NCBI GenBank assembly: GCA_947259915.1
Contig: CAMYOC010000040.1
Span: forward strand, 27,072 to 91,071
Source of the DNA: an uncultured Gammaproteobacteria bacterium
GTDB lineage: Bacteria > Pseudomonadota > Gammaproteobacteria > Steroidobacterales > XN24
Direction: 5' to 3'
Length of the DNA stretch: 64,000 bases
Part shown: positions 1 to 9,202 of the stretch, in pieces
Layout of the letters: the number at the start of each line of letters is the position of its first letter
Position numbering within the stretch: the stretch's first letter is position 1
Translations under genes and position numbers: made by a program
Notes under the pieces: generated by a model
The model's input: the letters and a program-made list of their open reading frames with translations, nothing else
Database searches by the model: none
What the model was told of the DNA's origin: nothing

Positions 1-1283
1 TCGGTGAACTTGATCGCGTTGCCGACAAGATTGATCAAGACCTGACGCAAGCGCAGCGGGTCACCCTGTAGCGCCGGAGAAAAATCCGGTGGAAGTACGG
101 TTGCGATCTCGACGCCCTTCTGGTGTGCGCGATGTGCGATCAGGCCGATCGTATCCTCCACCAGTTCGCGCAGATCGAAGTCGGTTTTCTCCAGGATCAG
201 CTTGCCGGCCTCGATCTTGGAGAAATCGAGAATATCGTTGATGATGCCCAGCAACGCCTCGCCCGAAGTCTGGATAGTGCGGGCGAATTCCTGCTGCCGG
301 CCCTTCAAGTCCGTAGAGAGCAGCAGCTCGGTCATGCCGAGGACGCCGTTCATCGGGGTCCGGATCTCGTGGCTCATGCGGGCGAGGAATTCGCTTTTTG
401 CGCGACTGGCAGACTCGGCTTCGTCCTTGGCACGCGTCGCGCTCTCGATAGCTGTGCGTAATTTTGCGTTGGCTTTGCCCAGATTGTCGGTCCGCTCATG
501 CACCAGGTTTTCGAGTTCGGTTCGATGCCGCGCGAGGTGGGCGTCACGTTCTGAAATCTGCTCCAACATGCCGTTAAAGCCGTCGACCAGATGCCCGATC
601 TCGTCATCACTCTCGCGGGTGGCACGCAGCTCATAGTCCTGGGCCTCGGAGACCTGGCGCATCACGTCGTTCAGGCTGCGCAATGGGCGCGAGATCATGT
701 GTTGCAGGGAATTGGCGAGCAGCAGGGCGATTAAACCCGCTATGCTGAGTACCGCGAGACCAAGCAGCACATAACCCATGCTGGTGCGGTACAGGCTGTC
801 CGGGATTGAGCGCAGGTGCAGCCAGCCGACGATCTCGCGGTTCAGATAGATCGGTGACATCACGTCAAGCCGGGATCCGTCCAGTTGATGGACCATCTGT
901 CCCGAGCGCATCGCTTCGGCGAGCCAGCCGGAATCGCTTGCGGCTGACGCTGGTGTTCCGGGGTCGTCCGCGTCTCCCGCAAAGCTGGCGAGCAGTGAAC
1001 CGTCCGGCAGATAGAGACCACTGAAGGTGATCCGGTTGTCTGCGTGCAGGCTTTCCAGCAGGGCCGTCGCTTCGGCCTTGTCCTGGAACAACACTGCCGT
1101 CTGAGCGTTTCTCCCGACGATGGTGCTGAGGACAGAGACTTCCTGCGTCATCTGCTTGCGCGCGAGCAGCATCTCGCTGATGCCCTGTACGGTGATCGCG
1201 ATCAACATGGCCGTGCCCGCAGTGATCAGGATCACCGCGCGTAGCTTGTTCGGGAAGGACAGCCGGGTGAGGAGGTTCCTCAT
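1..1283 (-). CDS. membrane sensor histidine kinase (C-terminus cut by window start)
   Basis: Reading leftward from ATG 1283 (AGGA about 10 nt upstream) the frame stays open to base 1. The visible 427 residues give a first membrane helix (about residues 15-35, [17 protein letters not shown]), a periplasmic segment resembling CHASE8 ([19 protein letters not shown], then [13 protein letters not shown]), a second helix ([19 protein letters not shown]), a HAMP-like linker ([11 protein letters not shown]), a coiled coil, and a HisKA domain with the H-box [18 protein letters not shown]. The ATPase domain begins with the N-box region ([22 protein letters not shown]), where the window ends. It probably continues with the catalytic ATPase part and perhaps receiver domains, as HisKA kinases of this type are often hybrids. 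It is divergent from the response-regulator gene at 1701 and is a candidate partner for the Hpt protein at 15304. Confidence 0.9.
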   Translation of the reverse strand, partial: MRNLLTRLSFPNKLRAVILITAGTAMLIAITVQGISEMLLARKQMTQEVSVLSTIVGRNAQTAVLFQDKAEATALLESLHADNRITFSGLYLPDGSLLASFAGDADDPGTPASAASDSGWLAEAMRSGQMVHQLDGSRLDVMSPIYLNREIVGWLHLRSIPDSLYRTSMGYVLLGLAVLSIAGLIALLLANSLQHMISRPLRSLNDVMRQVSEAQDYELRATRESDDEIGHLVDGFNGMLEQISERDAHLARHRTELENLVHERTDNLGKANAKLRTAIESATRAKDEAESASRAKSEFLARMSHEIRTPMNGVLGMTELLLSTDLKGRQQEFARTIQTSGEALLGIINDILDFSKIEAGKLILEKTDFDLRELVEDTIGLIAHRAHQKGVEIATVLPPDFSPALQGDPLRLRQVLINLVGNAIKFT

Positions 1284-1700
1284 CGTGAGAATCCTGTAGC
1301 CGGTCGGCCCGCCTTGCTCATTTGTGTCTGTCTGTCGATCACATAACCTTTCTTCCAGGCTTCTCCTGGCTTGCCCGTCCCGGGCCATCCTCAGACGCTG
1401 GTCATACCCTTGTCTTCGTCCACTGGCCGAATTTCTTGAGCATGCATTCGCCCGCAGGTTCAAGCATCTACGCCTGATTCGGCCATATGCGTGACTCAGT
1501 TCTCATTCTCGAGAGTTGCTCCTTAAAGAGTGCTGATCGAACTGCCGACTAATGCTATGTTCGGCGGTGAGTTTGAGATTGGTGACAGGTTCGCGCCGGT
1601 CGGATCGAGGATCAGTACACAGGCGTTCGCCGGCTGGCATGGCGAGGGGTAACGGTCCGCGACAACAAACAGCCTTCGTCATCCGGAACCAAGGAACTAC
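1284..1700. other. divergent intergenic region, 417 bp
   Basis: This separates the leftward kinase from the rightward response regulator and should hold both promoters. I see no gene, no strong hairpin and no GTGA-N6-TCAC palindrome. The only clear signal is AAGGA just before the ATG at 1701. Confidence 0.5.
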
Positions 1701-3848
1701 ATGGTAGCGCAGGGCCCAACGGATCAGGATCAGCCGCAACAGGTGCTCATCGTCGATGACGACGAGACGGCGCGCCTGTTGTTGCGGGAGCTGTTGATCG
1801 CTGACGGCTTGACGGTCATAGAGGCCGTGGACGGGGCCGAGGCGCTGCAGAAGTTCCGCGAGCACCAGCCGGACCTGGTGTTGATGGACGTCGACATGCC
1901 GGCCATGGACGGACTGACCGCCTGTGTCGAGATGCGTGCGCTCGATCCTTCCCCCGGGCTCCCTATCGTCATGGTCTCCGGTCATCAGGATGCGGCCACG
2001 ATAAACCAGGCTTACGCCAACGGTGTGACAGATTTTGTCCTCAAACCGGTCAACCCGGCATTGTTGTCCAACCGGATCCGCGGCCTGCTCGCTCAGGGCG
2101 CGGCCGGCGAGCCCACAGACGGTCCTGCAGACGCGAGCAAACTTCTCGGCGCCATACCCGATCAGCTCTTCTCACTCGAGCGCTGCGGGAAGATTCTGGA
2201 GTACAGCGGCCCGACGGGTCCGGTCCGGGACAGGATCGAAGCGGCCGGCGATACGCCCACTGTGGAGGCCGTATGGCCTGCTGTGGTAGCCGAATCACTC
2301 CTTGGCAACGTGAGACGCACCCTTAAGACCCGCAACGAGGCCACCTGGAAGTTCTCTGATGACAGCGACGGCGCCTGCAGGCATTTCGAGGCCCGCTTCC
2401 TGGCGCAGGGTCGCAATCGGGTGCTGATGGTGTTGCGTGATGTCAGCAGCCAGGCAGAGAGCGAGGCGCAGATAAGCCGTCTCGGACTCATCGATGATGT
2501 CACCGGTCTTCCCAACCGTCTGCAGTTTCTGCGCAATCTCGAAAACAGGCTGATCGAGGCACGTTTCCGCTTCCGCTCGATCGCCCTGGTGTTGTTCGAC
2601 GTGAGAGGTCTGGACCGGGTCCGGGAAGGTCTCGGGGCCGATGCGGTTGACCGGGTCTTGCAGCAGACCGCGGAGCGCCTGCGCGAGTCGAGTCGAAGCG
2701 CGGACGCGGTCGCGCAGAGCACGACAGATACGGGTAGTGAGGCGATCGCGCGTCTCGAGGGCGTGGGTTTTGCCGCGATCCTGGATAATGTGACCGACAG
2801 AGAGGCTGCAGCATCATTCAGCGAACGCATGCTGGAGAGCCTCAACCAGCCGCTCAGCTTTGGCGAGCACGAGGTTCGCTGCGAGGTGCGCTCCGGTGTA
2901 GCAATCTATCCGGAGGAGGCTGGTGACGTCGAGAGCCTGCTCAAGGCGGCCGAAAAGAAACTTGCCGAGCTGGAACTGCCGCAGGATGCGACCGCCGATG
3001 ATGGACCGGAACGGCGCGCCGGCAGCTCCAGGATCCGCAATGATCTGCTGGACGAGGTCAGCTGGGCCTTCGAACAACAGCAATTCGAACTGCATTATCT
3101 GCCCAAGGTCGATACCCGCTCGCGGGATATCCAGGGTGTGGAAGCACTGTTGCGCTGGCGCCACCCGTTACGCGGGCTGGTGCCGCTGGGCGAGTTCTTC
3201 CCGCTGATGCAGGACAGCGGTCTTATCGTGCCGGTCGGTGACTGGGTCATGCAGACGGCCTGTGACCAGCTCCGCGCATGGGACGACGATGAGCTGCCGC
3301 CATTGCTGATGGCGGTGAATTGCTCGGCGCAACAATTCCTGCTCGGCGACTTCATCGACAGGGTGATCCAGGCACTGGAGACATCAGGCCTGGAGCCCGG
3401 ACGGATCGAGATCGAATTCGACGAAAACATGCTGATGCGCAATCTCGACGAGAGTGCGGAGAAATTGCGCCAGTTGAAGGAACTCGGTATCGGTCTTGCC
3501 CTGGATGACTTTGGCACCGGCTTCTCCTCATTGCGGCATCTTGCCCGGCTGCCGCTGGATGCACTGAAGATCGACCGCTCCTTCGTTTCCGGGCTACCGC
3601 AGTGCGCCGAGTCGGCGGCCGTCTGCGGCGCCATCATCGATCTCGCACATCGTTTCGGTATGCAGGCGGTGGCGGAGGGGGTCGAGTCGGACGGGCAGGT
3701 CGCACAACTCGCCGAACTCGGCTGCGATCACATGCAGGGTTTTCTGTTCACCCGCCCGCTACAGGCCGCGGATCTGCCGCGCTTCGTCCGCGCCCATCGC
3801 GATACCGATACCGATGCCGTCGGAGACCTGCGCGCCGCAGCCTCCTGA
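1701..3848 (+). CDS. response regulator REC-PAS-GGDEF(degenerate)-EAL, probable c-di-GMP phosphodiesterase
   Basis: 715 aa. A receiver domain comes first (VLIVDDDET; phospho-acceptor D63 in LVLMDVDMP; K in VLKPVN). A PAS-like segment follows (about 140-260), then a GGDEF fold (from LIDDVTGLPNRLQF) whose signature is destroyed: around residue 354 it reads LEGVGFAAIL. The EAL domain looks catalytically complete: E481 in GVEALLRW, N in AVNCSAQQF, both glutamates in IEFDEN, DDFGTGFSSL, LKIDRS, AEGVES and MQGFLF. The expected activity is hydrolysis of c-di-GMP to pGpG, controlled by phosphorylation of the receiver; the GGDEF part may only bind GTP. The start has AAGGA 6 nt upstream. It is a paralogue of the protein at 15704, which keeps GGDEF intact, so the locus carries one apparent hydrolase-only and one dual-domain version. 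The kinase partner is probably the divergent gene at 1283. Confidence 0.9.
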   Translation: MVAQGPTDQDQPQQVLIVDDDETARLLLRELLIADGLTVIEAVDGAEALQKFREHQPDLVLMDVDMPAMDGLTACVEMRALDPSPGLPIVMVSGHQDAATINQAYANGVTDFVLKPVNPALLSNRIRGLLAQGAAGEPTDGPADASKLLGAIPDQLFSLERCGKILEYSGPTGPVRDRIEAAGDTPTVEAVWPAVVAESLLGNVRRTLKTRNEATWKFSDDSDGACRHFEARFLAQGRNRVLMVLRDVSSQAESEAQISRLGLIDDVTGLPNRLQFLRNLENRLIEARFRFRSIALVLFDVRGLDRVREGLGADAVDRVLQQTAERLRESSRSADAVAQSTTDTGSEAIARLEGVGFAAILDNVTDREAAASFSERMLESLNQPLSFGEHEVRCEVRSGVAIYPEEAGDVESLLKAAEKKLAELELPQDATADDGPERRAGSSRIRNDLLDEVSWAFEQQQFELHYLPKVDTRSRDIQGVEALLRWRHPLRGLVPLGEFFPLMQDSGLIVPVGDWVMQTACDQLRAWDDDELPPLLMAVNCSAQQFLLGDFIDRVIQALETSGLEPGRIEIEFDENMLMRNLDESAEKLRQLKELGIGLALDDFGTGFSSLRHLARLPLDALKIDRSFVSGLPQCAESAAVCGAIIDLAHRFGMQAVAEGVESDGQVAQLAELGCDHMQGFLFTRPLQAADLPRFVRAHRDTDTDAVGDLRAAAS

Positions 3849-3960
3849 GGGCCATCCGGATCGATCCACGACAAGCTGCAGGGAACTGCGCCATAGCCCT
3901 CTGTGACCGGGGCAGCCAACGGATCGAATTCAGACTGCGCTCGATTTGACACCGCCATTA

Positions 3961-3976
3961 TGTGACCCGGGTCACA
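3961..3976. promoter_or_regulatory. perfect 16-bp palindrome of CRP type
   Basis: TGTGACCCGGGTCACA fits TGTGA-N6-TCACA exactly, the consensus of CRP/Vfr/Clp-type regulators. It lies 94 bp before the ATG of the first subtilase and after the stop of the response regulator, a good place for an operator of the protease operon. Binding is inferred only. Confidence 0.55.
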
Positions 3977-4069
3977 CATCGCCGCTCCCCCACTGGGGCT
4001 CGATCACAGCTCCAAAGCGCCACGGATGATCAAATTTGTCTCCAGGATGCGACAGTTTTGGAGATAACG

Positions 4070-5785
4070 ATGTTCAGCCCCTTCACCACATTCCGTGCCG
4101 GCATCTGGCTAACGCTGCTGATGCCCCTGGTGTTACCAGGCTGTGCCACGACCGGGCCTTCAACAGCGTCGGTTGCGCCGACGCAGGAAGCGGCCGCCCG
4201 CACTGCGCCCAAGGCCGCGTACATCATCCAGTACCGGAGTGCGGCGGAAGCCGCTGAAGTCGTACGCGATGCCGGTGGTGAAATCACCCACGAATTGACA
4301 GTGATCCGCGCCGTCGGCGCTGAACTGGATGAGGCCCAGGTGGCGCAGCTGCGCGAGACCCATAACGGTCTGCGCGTATTCGCTGACCGCGCGGTGTCGC
4401 TTGATGCCTATCTTTTCGCGGCGCAGCCGGACACCGGTGTTCAGCAGCACAAGAACGAATATGTGGATCCGGTCGGTGACGCACCTCATACCATCATCGG
4501 CGCGGATCGGCTGCACGATAACTGGATCGACGGCTGGGGCGTGGGTGTGGCGGTGATCGATACCGGCGCCCATGCGATGGCGGGCCTCGAGAGCAACAAC
4601 TGGCGCACGGTGTGGTACTACGACGCATTCAAGAATACCTTCCTGGCTGATGGCAAATCCAAGGACGGGTCCGGGCACGGCACTCATGTCTCCTCGATCA
4701 TTGCTGCTGACTATGCCGCTACTCAGCACGGTTTTTATGGCGTCGCGCCGAGCGTAGATCTGATCTCGGTCAAAGCATTCAACAAAGACGGTCAGGGCTC
4801 CTACCTGGATGTGATCCGCGGTATCGACTTTGTCGTCAGGTACAGGGAGAAACTCAATATCCGCGTGCTCAATCTGTCGTTGAGCGCCGAGATCCACTCG
4901 TTCTATTGGGATGACCCGCTGAATCAGGCGGTGATGGCTGCCTGGGAGGCGGGCATCGTCGTCGTGGCCTCGGCCGGTAATCGTGGCCCGGATGCAATGA
5001 CCATCGGTGTGCCCGGGAATGTGCCCTATGTGATCACCGTTGGCGCGATGACCGACAACTACACGCCTTATGACCCGACGGACGACTATCTCGCCACATT
5101 CTCCTCGACCGGACCCACCTACGAAGGCTTCGTCAAACCCGAAGTGCTGGCGCCCGGTGGCCATATCGAGGCGATGATGCCGGCGGACGGCCAGATCCAG
5201 GCCGAACACGTCGAATACAAGGAAGGACCCGGATTGTTTGTGATGTCCGGCACTTCCCAGGCTACCGCAGTCGTCAGCGGCACGGTCGCGCTGATGCTGC
5301 AGATGGAGCCGAATCTGACGCCTGATCAGGTCAAATACCGGCTGATGGCGACCGCACGGCCCGCGACTGCCGCAGACGGCTCGCTGGCGTACAGCGTATT
5401 CCAGCAGGGCGCGGGCCTGATCGACGCCTATGCGGCCGTGCTCGAGTACGACGGCCAGCCGGCGGCGGCCGCTAACCAGGGCATGTCTGTTTCTTATGAC
5501 CTGGACGGGCTACAGCATTACGGCGGGCGCGCCAACCAGGATGAGGCCGGCAACTTCTACGTGATGGATCTGGATGGCTACATCTGGACCGATGGTTATG
5601 TCTGGACCGACGGGTTTATCTGGACCGACGGCTTCATCTGGACCGACGGTTTTATCTGGACCGACGGTTTCATCTGGACCGACAGCTACATCTGGACCGA
5701 TGGCTTTATCTGGACAGACAGCTACATCTGGACCGATGGCCTTAGCGAGGCCGCTTCGATCAACCACTGGGTAGAACAGGAATGA
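4070..5785 (+). CDS. subtilase (S8) lipoprotein with C-terminal WTD hexapeptide repeats, protease 1
   Basis: 571 aa from ATG 4070, chosen because GGAG sits 6 nt upstream and because a lipoprotein signal starts there (TLLMPLVLPGC, lipobox LPGC); the frame is open further upstream but without such signals. An I9-like propeptide (AYIIQYRSAAEAAEVVRDAG ... VIRAVGAELDEAQ) precedes the peptidase domain with D164 (AVIDTGA), H203 (GHGTHVSS), the oxyanion Asn in VASAGNRGP, and S396 (MSGTSQATA). A conserved linker (QHYGGRANQD) leads into nine hexads G(Y/F)(I/V)WTD and the tail HWVEQE. It should be a lipid-anchored, self-processed endopeptidase in the periplasm or at the surface. It is closest to protease 2 at 9203: the two share YWDDP, the linker and the end motif. 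The stop is followed at once by the propeller cyclase gene, so they are probably cotranscribed. Confidence 0.92.
   Translation: MFSPFTTFRAGIWLTLLMPLVLPGCATTGPSTASVAPTQEAAARTAPKAAYIIQYRSAAEAAEVVRDAGGEITHELTVIRAVGAELDEAQVAQLRETHNGLRVFADRAVSLDAYLFAAQPDTGVQQHKNEYVDPVGDAPHTIIGADRLHDNWIDGWGVGVAVIDTGAHAMAGLESNNWRTVWYYDAFKNTFLADGKSKDGSGHGTHVSSIIAADYAATQHGFYGVAPSVDLISVKAFNKDGQGSYLDVIRGIDFVVRYREKLNIRVLNLSLSAEIHSFYWDDPLNQAVMAAWEAGIVVVASAGNRGPDAMTIGVPGNVPYVITVGAMTDNYTPYDPTDDYLATFSSTGPTYEGFVKPEVLAPGGHIEAMMPADGQIQAEHVEYKEGPGLFVMSGTSQATAVVSGTVALMLQMEPNLTPDQVKYRLMATARPATAADGSLAYSVFQQGAGLIDAYAAVLEYDGQPAAAANQGMSVSYDLDGLQHYGGRANQDEAGNFYVMDLDGYIWTDGYVWTDGFIWTDGFIWTDGFIWTDGFIWTDSYIWTDGFIWTDSYIWTDGLSEAASINHWVEQE
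5576..5737 (+). repeat. 9 x 18-bp coding repeat (hexads G/S-Y/F-I/V-W-T-D)
   Basis: Nine consecutive 18-bp units encode GYIWTD, GYVWTD, GFIWTD (four times), SYIWTD, GFIWTD, SYIWTD. Units differ mostly at third positions (GAC/GAT, GGC/GGT, TTC/TTT), so protein selection rather than recent slippage alone keeps them alike. Confidence 0.95.
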
Positions 5786-5817
5786 GCCGGCCAGAAGTGC
5801 GGCAACAGGGAGCAAGA

Positions 5818-8800
5818 ATGACTATGCAAGTCATCGATTCTATCTACGGGATTACCGGTGTCGCTCGGACGACCGCGGGACGTTGGCCCGGTCTGGCTAC
5901 GGCGCTCGGTATGCTCGCAACGGCAATGTTTTTGTTCGGCGCGCCACTGGATCAGGCTCACGGCCAGCAGACCGAAGCCCAGCCCATGCGCTTCGAAGGC
6001 TTCGGCCAGGCCGAGGGGCTGTCCCAGAACACGGTCCTGAGCATCGTGCAGGACGCCAGCGGCTTTATGTGGTTCGGCACCGAGAACGGTCTGAATCGCT
6101 ACGATGGGTACACGTTTACCGCGTTCCGTCGCGAAACCATGAACCCCGGCTCGCTGACCAGTGATTTTGTGTTTGACGTGGCCGAGGGGCCGAATGGCGA
6201 TCTGTGGATCGCCACCGACGGCGGCGGGCTGGCGCTGCGCCGCAAGGAGACCGGCAACTTCCGCGTCTATCGTCACGACCCTGCATTGACCGGAAGCCTG
6301 GCGAGCAACAACATCCGCGCGGTGAGCATGGCTGAGGATGGCGTGCTCTGGGTCGGTCATCAGCGTGCAGGTCTGGATCGTTTCGAAGTCGCCAGCGGCC
6401 GCATCACGCATTTCCGTCACAATCCGGCTGACCCGGCATCACTCAACAGCGACTCCGTATTTGCAGTCCATGTGGACCGCGCCGGCGAGGTCTGGGTCGG
6501 CACCGACGCCGGCTTGAACCGGCTGAATCCGGCCAGCGGCCGGGTGACGCGTTATCAGCACGACCCGTCGATCGCCGGCAGTCTGAGCAACGATCTGGTA
6601 CGCACGATCGTCGCAGACGAAGCCGGTACGCTCTGGATCGGTACCAAGGGCGGTGGTTTGAACCGCTTTGACCCTGAAACCGAGCGCTTCACGGTGTTTC
6701 GCAACGATCCTGCTGATCCCCGCAGCCTGAGCAACGACCGCGTCTGGGCGCTGCTGGAGGACGACAGCGGGCGTTTTTGGGTCGGGACTTCAGCGGGTCT
6801 GAATCTCTTCGATCGCGCGACGGGCGACTTCCAGCGCTATCACCGCGAGACCACCGACGCCGACAGCCTCGGCGACGATCATGTCCGGAGCCTGTTCCAG
6901 GACCGCAGCGGCATGCTCTGGGTCGGCACGCAGCACGCCGGTGTTTTCAAATGGAATCCGCGCTCCTGGTCCATGGGCCATGTGAAGCCGACTGCGACGA
7001 ATGACGGGCTCAGCGCCGGTAACGTGATGGCCTTCGCCGAAAGCACAGACGGGACGCTCTGGGTCGGCACCTTCGGTGGCGGTCTGAATGCCATCGATTC
7101 TGCGACCGGCAAAGTACGCCGACTGCAGCATGATCCGGCCCTTGCCGAAAGCCTTGGCGATGATCGCGTCATGTCGCTGGCCATCGGCAAGAACGGCCAC
7201 CTGTGGATCGGCACCATGACCGATGGTTTGAACCGGCTCGATCCGAATACCGGCAGGATCCTGCGCTATCGCCACGACGCTGAAGACCCGGCCAGCCTTG
7301 CGGCCAATGGCATCATGGCGCTGTTCGCGGACCGCGAGGGCCGGCTCTGGATCGGCACTTTTGGCGCCGGTGTAGACCGCCTCGACAACGACGGTTCCGG
7401 TTTTGTGCACTTCCCTCACGACCCCGCCGACCCGACCAGCCTGTCCAGCCCCCGTGCGACCAGTTTCGCCCAGGATGCCAGCGGGGCCGTCTGGATCGGT
7501 ACCGACGGCGGCGGTCTCAATCGCTGGGATCCGGTGACCGGCAACTTCGATGTCTTCCGGCACAATCCTCTTGATCAGTCCAGCCTGAGTGCGGACACCG
7601 TTTACTCGCTTTACGTTGACGCGGACAACCAGGTCTGGGTGGGCACGCGCGGTGGCGGGCTCGACCGGGTGCTGATTTCGCCGCGACACCCCGGTCTGGT
7701 GCGATTCAGTAACTACTCCCAGGTTGATGGACTGTCCAATGATGTGATCTACGGCATCCAGGGCGATGATCTTGGCAATCTGTGGCTGAGCACGAATTTC
7801 GGGCTCAACCGGTTCAATCCGACCACCGGCGAGGTCAAGCGCTTCCATCGTAGCCACGGGCTGCAGGCCGAGGAATTCAATTTCGGCGCCCATTTCCGCA
7901 GCCGTGATGGCGAGCTGTTTTTTGGCGGCGCCAACGGCTTTAACCACTTCTATCCGGGTTCGCTGCCACTCAACGCCACGGCGCCTTCGCTCAAGCTGAC
8001 GGGCTTTGATGTGTTGAACAAACCGGTGGCGACCGAGCAGCCTTACCAGCTGCTGGACGCAGTCGAGCTCGGCTATCGGGACGACGTCTTGACCCTCGAA
8101 TTCGCCGCGCTGGATTTCACTGCGCCGGCTGAGAACCAGTACCAGTACCTCCTCGAAGGGTTCGATCAGGCCTGGGTCGACGCCGGTAACCGCCGCCGCG
8201 TGACCTACACAAACCTGGCTGCCGGCAGTTACGTGTTCCGCGCCAAGGCCTCCAACAGCGACGGCGTCTGGAGTGAGGACCAACTGAGATTGTCCGTGAC
8301 CGTGGCACCCTCGCCATGGGAGAGCCCGGCAGCCTACTTCGCCTACGCGGTCGCCGCACTTTTGCTGGTCCTCTGGATCTGGATGGCACAGCGCCGCCGG
8401 ATGCTGCGCAAGGAAGCCTATAGCCGTCAGCTCGAGGCGGAAGTTGATGCCCGCACCCAGGAGCTCGCCGAACGCAATGAGGAATTGCGCTCGGTCAACG
8501 GCCAGCTGGCAGAAGCCAGCCTGACAGACCCGCTGACGGGCCTGCGCAACCGTCGCTATCTCTATGAAGAGGCGTCCAAGGATGTAGACCTGGTGCGCCG
8601 TCGTTACCAGGAATCCACAGCGGCGACGAGCAAACCGCGGACCACGGATATGGTCTTCCTGATGGTCGACCTCGATCACTTCAAACCGATCAACGACTCC
8701 CACGGCCACGCAGCGGGCGACGAAGTGCTGTTGCAGGTCCGCGATACCCTGCGCCATGCCGCGCGCAGCTCGGATCTGATCATCCGTTGGGGTGGCGACG

Positions 8801-9186
8801 AATTCCTGGTGATCGCCAGACATACCGACGCTGACGAAGCGGAAGAGCTCGCCGAGCGGATCCGCAGCCGAATCGCCGACCGGATCATGGTGCTGGACGA
8901 CGGCACCGTGGTGAAGACGACCTGTTCGGTGGGTTTCGCCTGCTACCCGTTCCTGCGCGAGCAGGCCGGACGGCTGGCCTGGGAGCAGGTCATGGCCGTG
9001 GCCGACCGCGCCATGTACATGGCCAAGGAGAGCCGCAACGCCTGGGTCGGCCTGATCAGCACCCCCGAGACCGAGAACGTCGACAACCTGTTCGAGAGCA
9101 TCGAGAGCGATCCCGACCTGATGATCGAAGGCGGCGCTCTCGAGATCCGCAGTTCCGAGCCCCGCCAGATGGCGACCGTAGCCTGA
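5818..9186 (+). CDS. exported two-propeller sensor diguanylate cyclase (Reg_prop - Y_Y_Y - TM - GGDEF)
   Basis: 1122 aa from ATG 5818 (GGGAGCAAGA before it; an ATG at 5782 overlapping the previous stop lacks this). A signal sequence ends near AHGQQ. Some 13-14 Reg_prop blade motifs follow (WFGTENGLNRYDG, WIGTDGGGLNRWD and others), enough for two seven-bladed propellers, then a Y_Y_Y immunoglobulin-like domain (about 740-820; YQYLLEGFDQAW), one membrane helix (about 836-858), a coiled coil and GGDEF. The signature GGDEF is intact (residues 992-996) with a correctly spaced inhibitory I-site RSSD five residues before it. The propeller module is the ligand sensor of one-component 'hybrid' regulators of polysaccharide use, where it usually precedes a kinase; here the output is c-di-GMP synthesis. 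It lies between subtilase genes 1 and 2 with gaps of 32 and 16 nt, so it belongs to one operon. The ligand is unknown; a proteolysis product is possible. Confidence 0.93.
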   Translation: MTMQVIDSIYGITGVARTTAGRWPGLATALGMLATAMFLFGAPLDQAHGQQTEAQPMRFEGFGQAEGLSQNTVLSIVQDASGFMWFGTENGLNRYDGYTFTAFRRETMNPGSLTSDFVFDVAEGPNGDLWIATDGGGLALRRKETGNFRVYRHDPALTGSLASNNIRAVSMAEDGVLWVGHQRAGLDRFEVASGRITHFRHNPADPASLNSDSVFAVHVDRAGEVWVGTDAGLNRLNPASGRVTRYQHDPSIAGSLSNDLVRTIVADEAGTLWIGTKGGGLNRFDPETERFTVFRNDPADPRSLSNDRVWALLEDDSGRFWVGTSAGLNLFDRATGDFQRYHRETTDADSLGDDHVRSLFQDRSGMLWVGTQHAGVFKWNPRSWSMGHVKPTATNDGLSAGNVMAFAESTDGTLWVGTFGGGLNAIDSATGKVRRLQHDPALAESLGDDRVMSLAIGKNGHLWIGTMTDGLNRLDPNTGRILRYRHDAEDPASLAANGIMALFADREGRLWIGTFGAGVDRLDNDGSGFVHFPHDPADPTSLSSPRATSFAQDASGAVWIGTDGGGLNRWDPVTGNFDVFRHNPLDQSSLSADTVYSLYVDADNQVWVGTRGGGLDRVLISPRHPGLVRFSNYSQVDGLSNDVIYGIQGDDLGNLWLSTNFGLNRFNPTTGEVKRFHRSHGLQAEEFNFGAHFRSRDGELFFGGANGFNHFYPGSLPLNATAPSLKLTGFDVLNKPVATEQPYQLLDAVELGYRDDVLTLEFAALDFTAPAENQYQYLLEGFDQAWVDAGNRRRVTYTNLAAGSYVFRAKASNSDGVWSEDQLRLSVTVAPSPWESPAAYFAYAVAALLLVLWIWMAQRRRMLRKEAYSRQLEAEVDARTQELAERNEELRSVNGQLAEASLTDPLTGLRNRRYLYEEASKDVDLVRRRYQESTAATSKPRTTDMVFLMVDLDHFKPINDSHGHAAGDEVLLQVRDTLRHAARSSDLIIRWGGDEFLVIARHTDADEAEELAERIRSRIADRIMVLDDGTVVKTTCSVGFACYPFLREQAGRLAWEQVMAVADRAMYMAKESRNAWVGLISTPETENVDNLFESIESDPDLMIEGGALEIRSSEPRQMATVA

Positions 9187-9202
9187 GACTGGGAGAAACA
9201 GG

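Noticed and set aside
5818..9186. Common origin of propeller motif WIGTDGG and the protease hexad IWTDG
   Set aside because: The propeller motif has a much longer period and Gly between Trp and Thr; likeness of four residues is probably chance.
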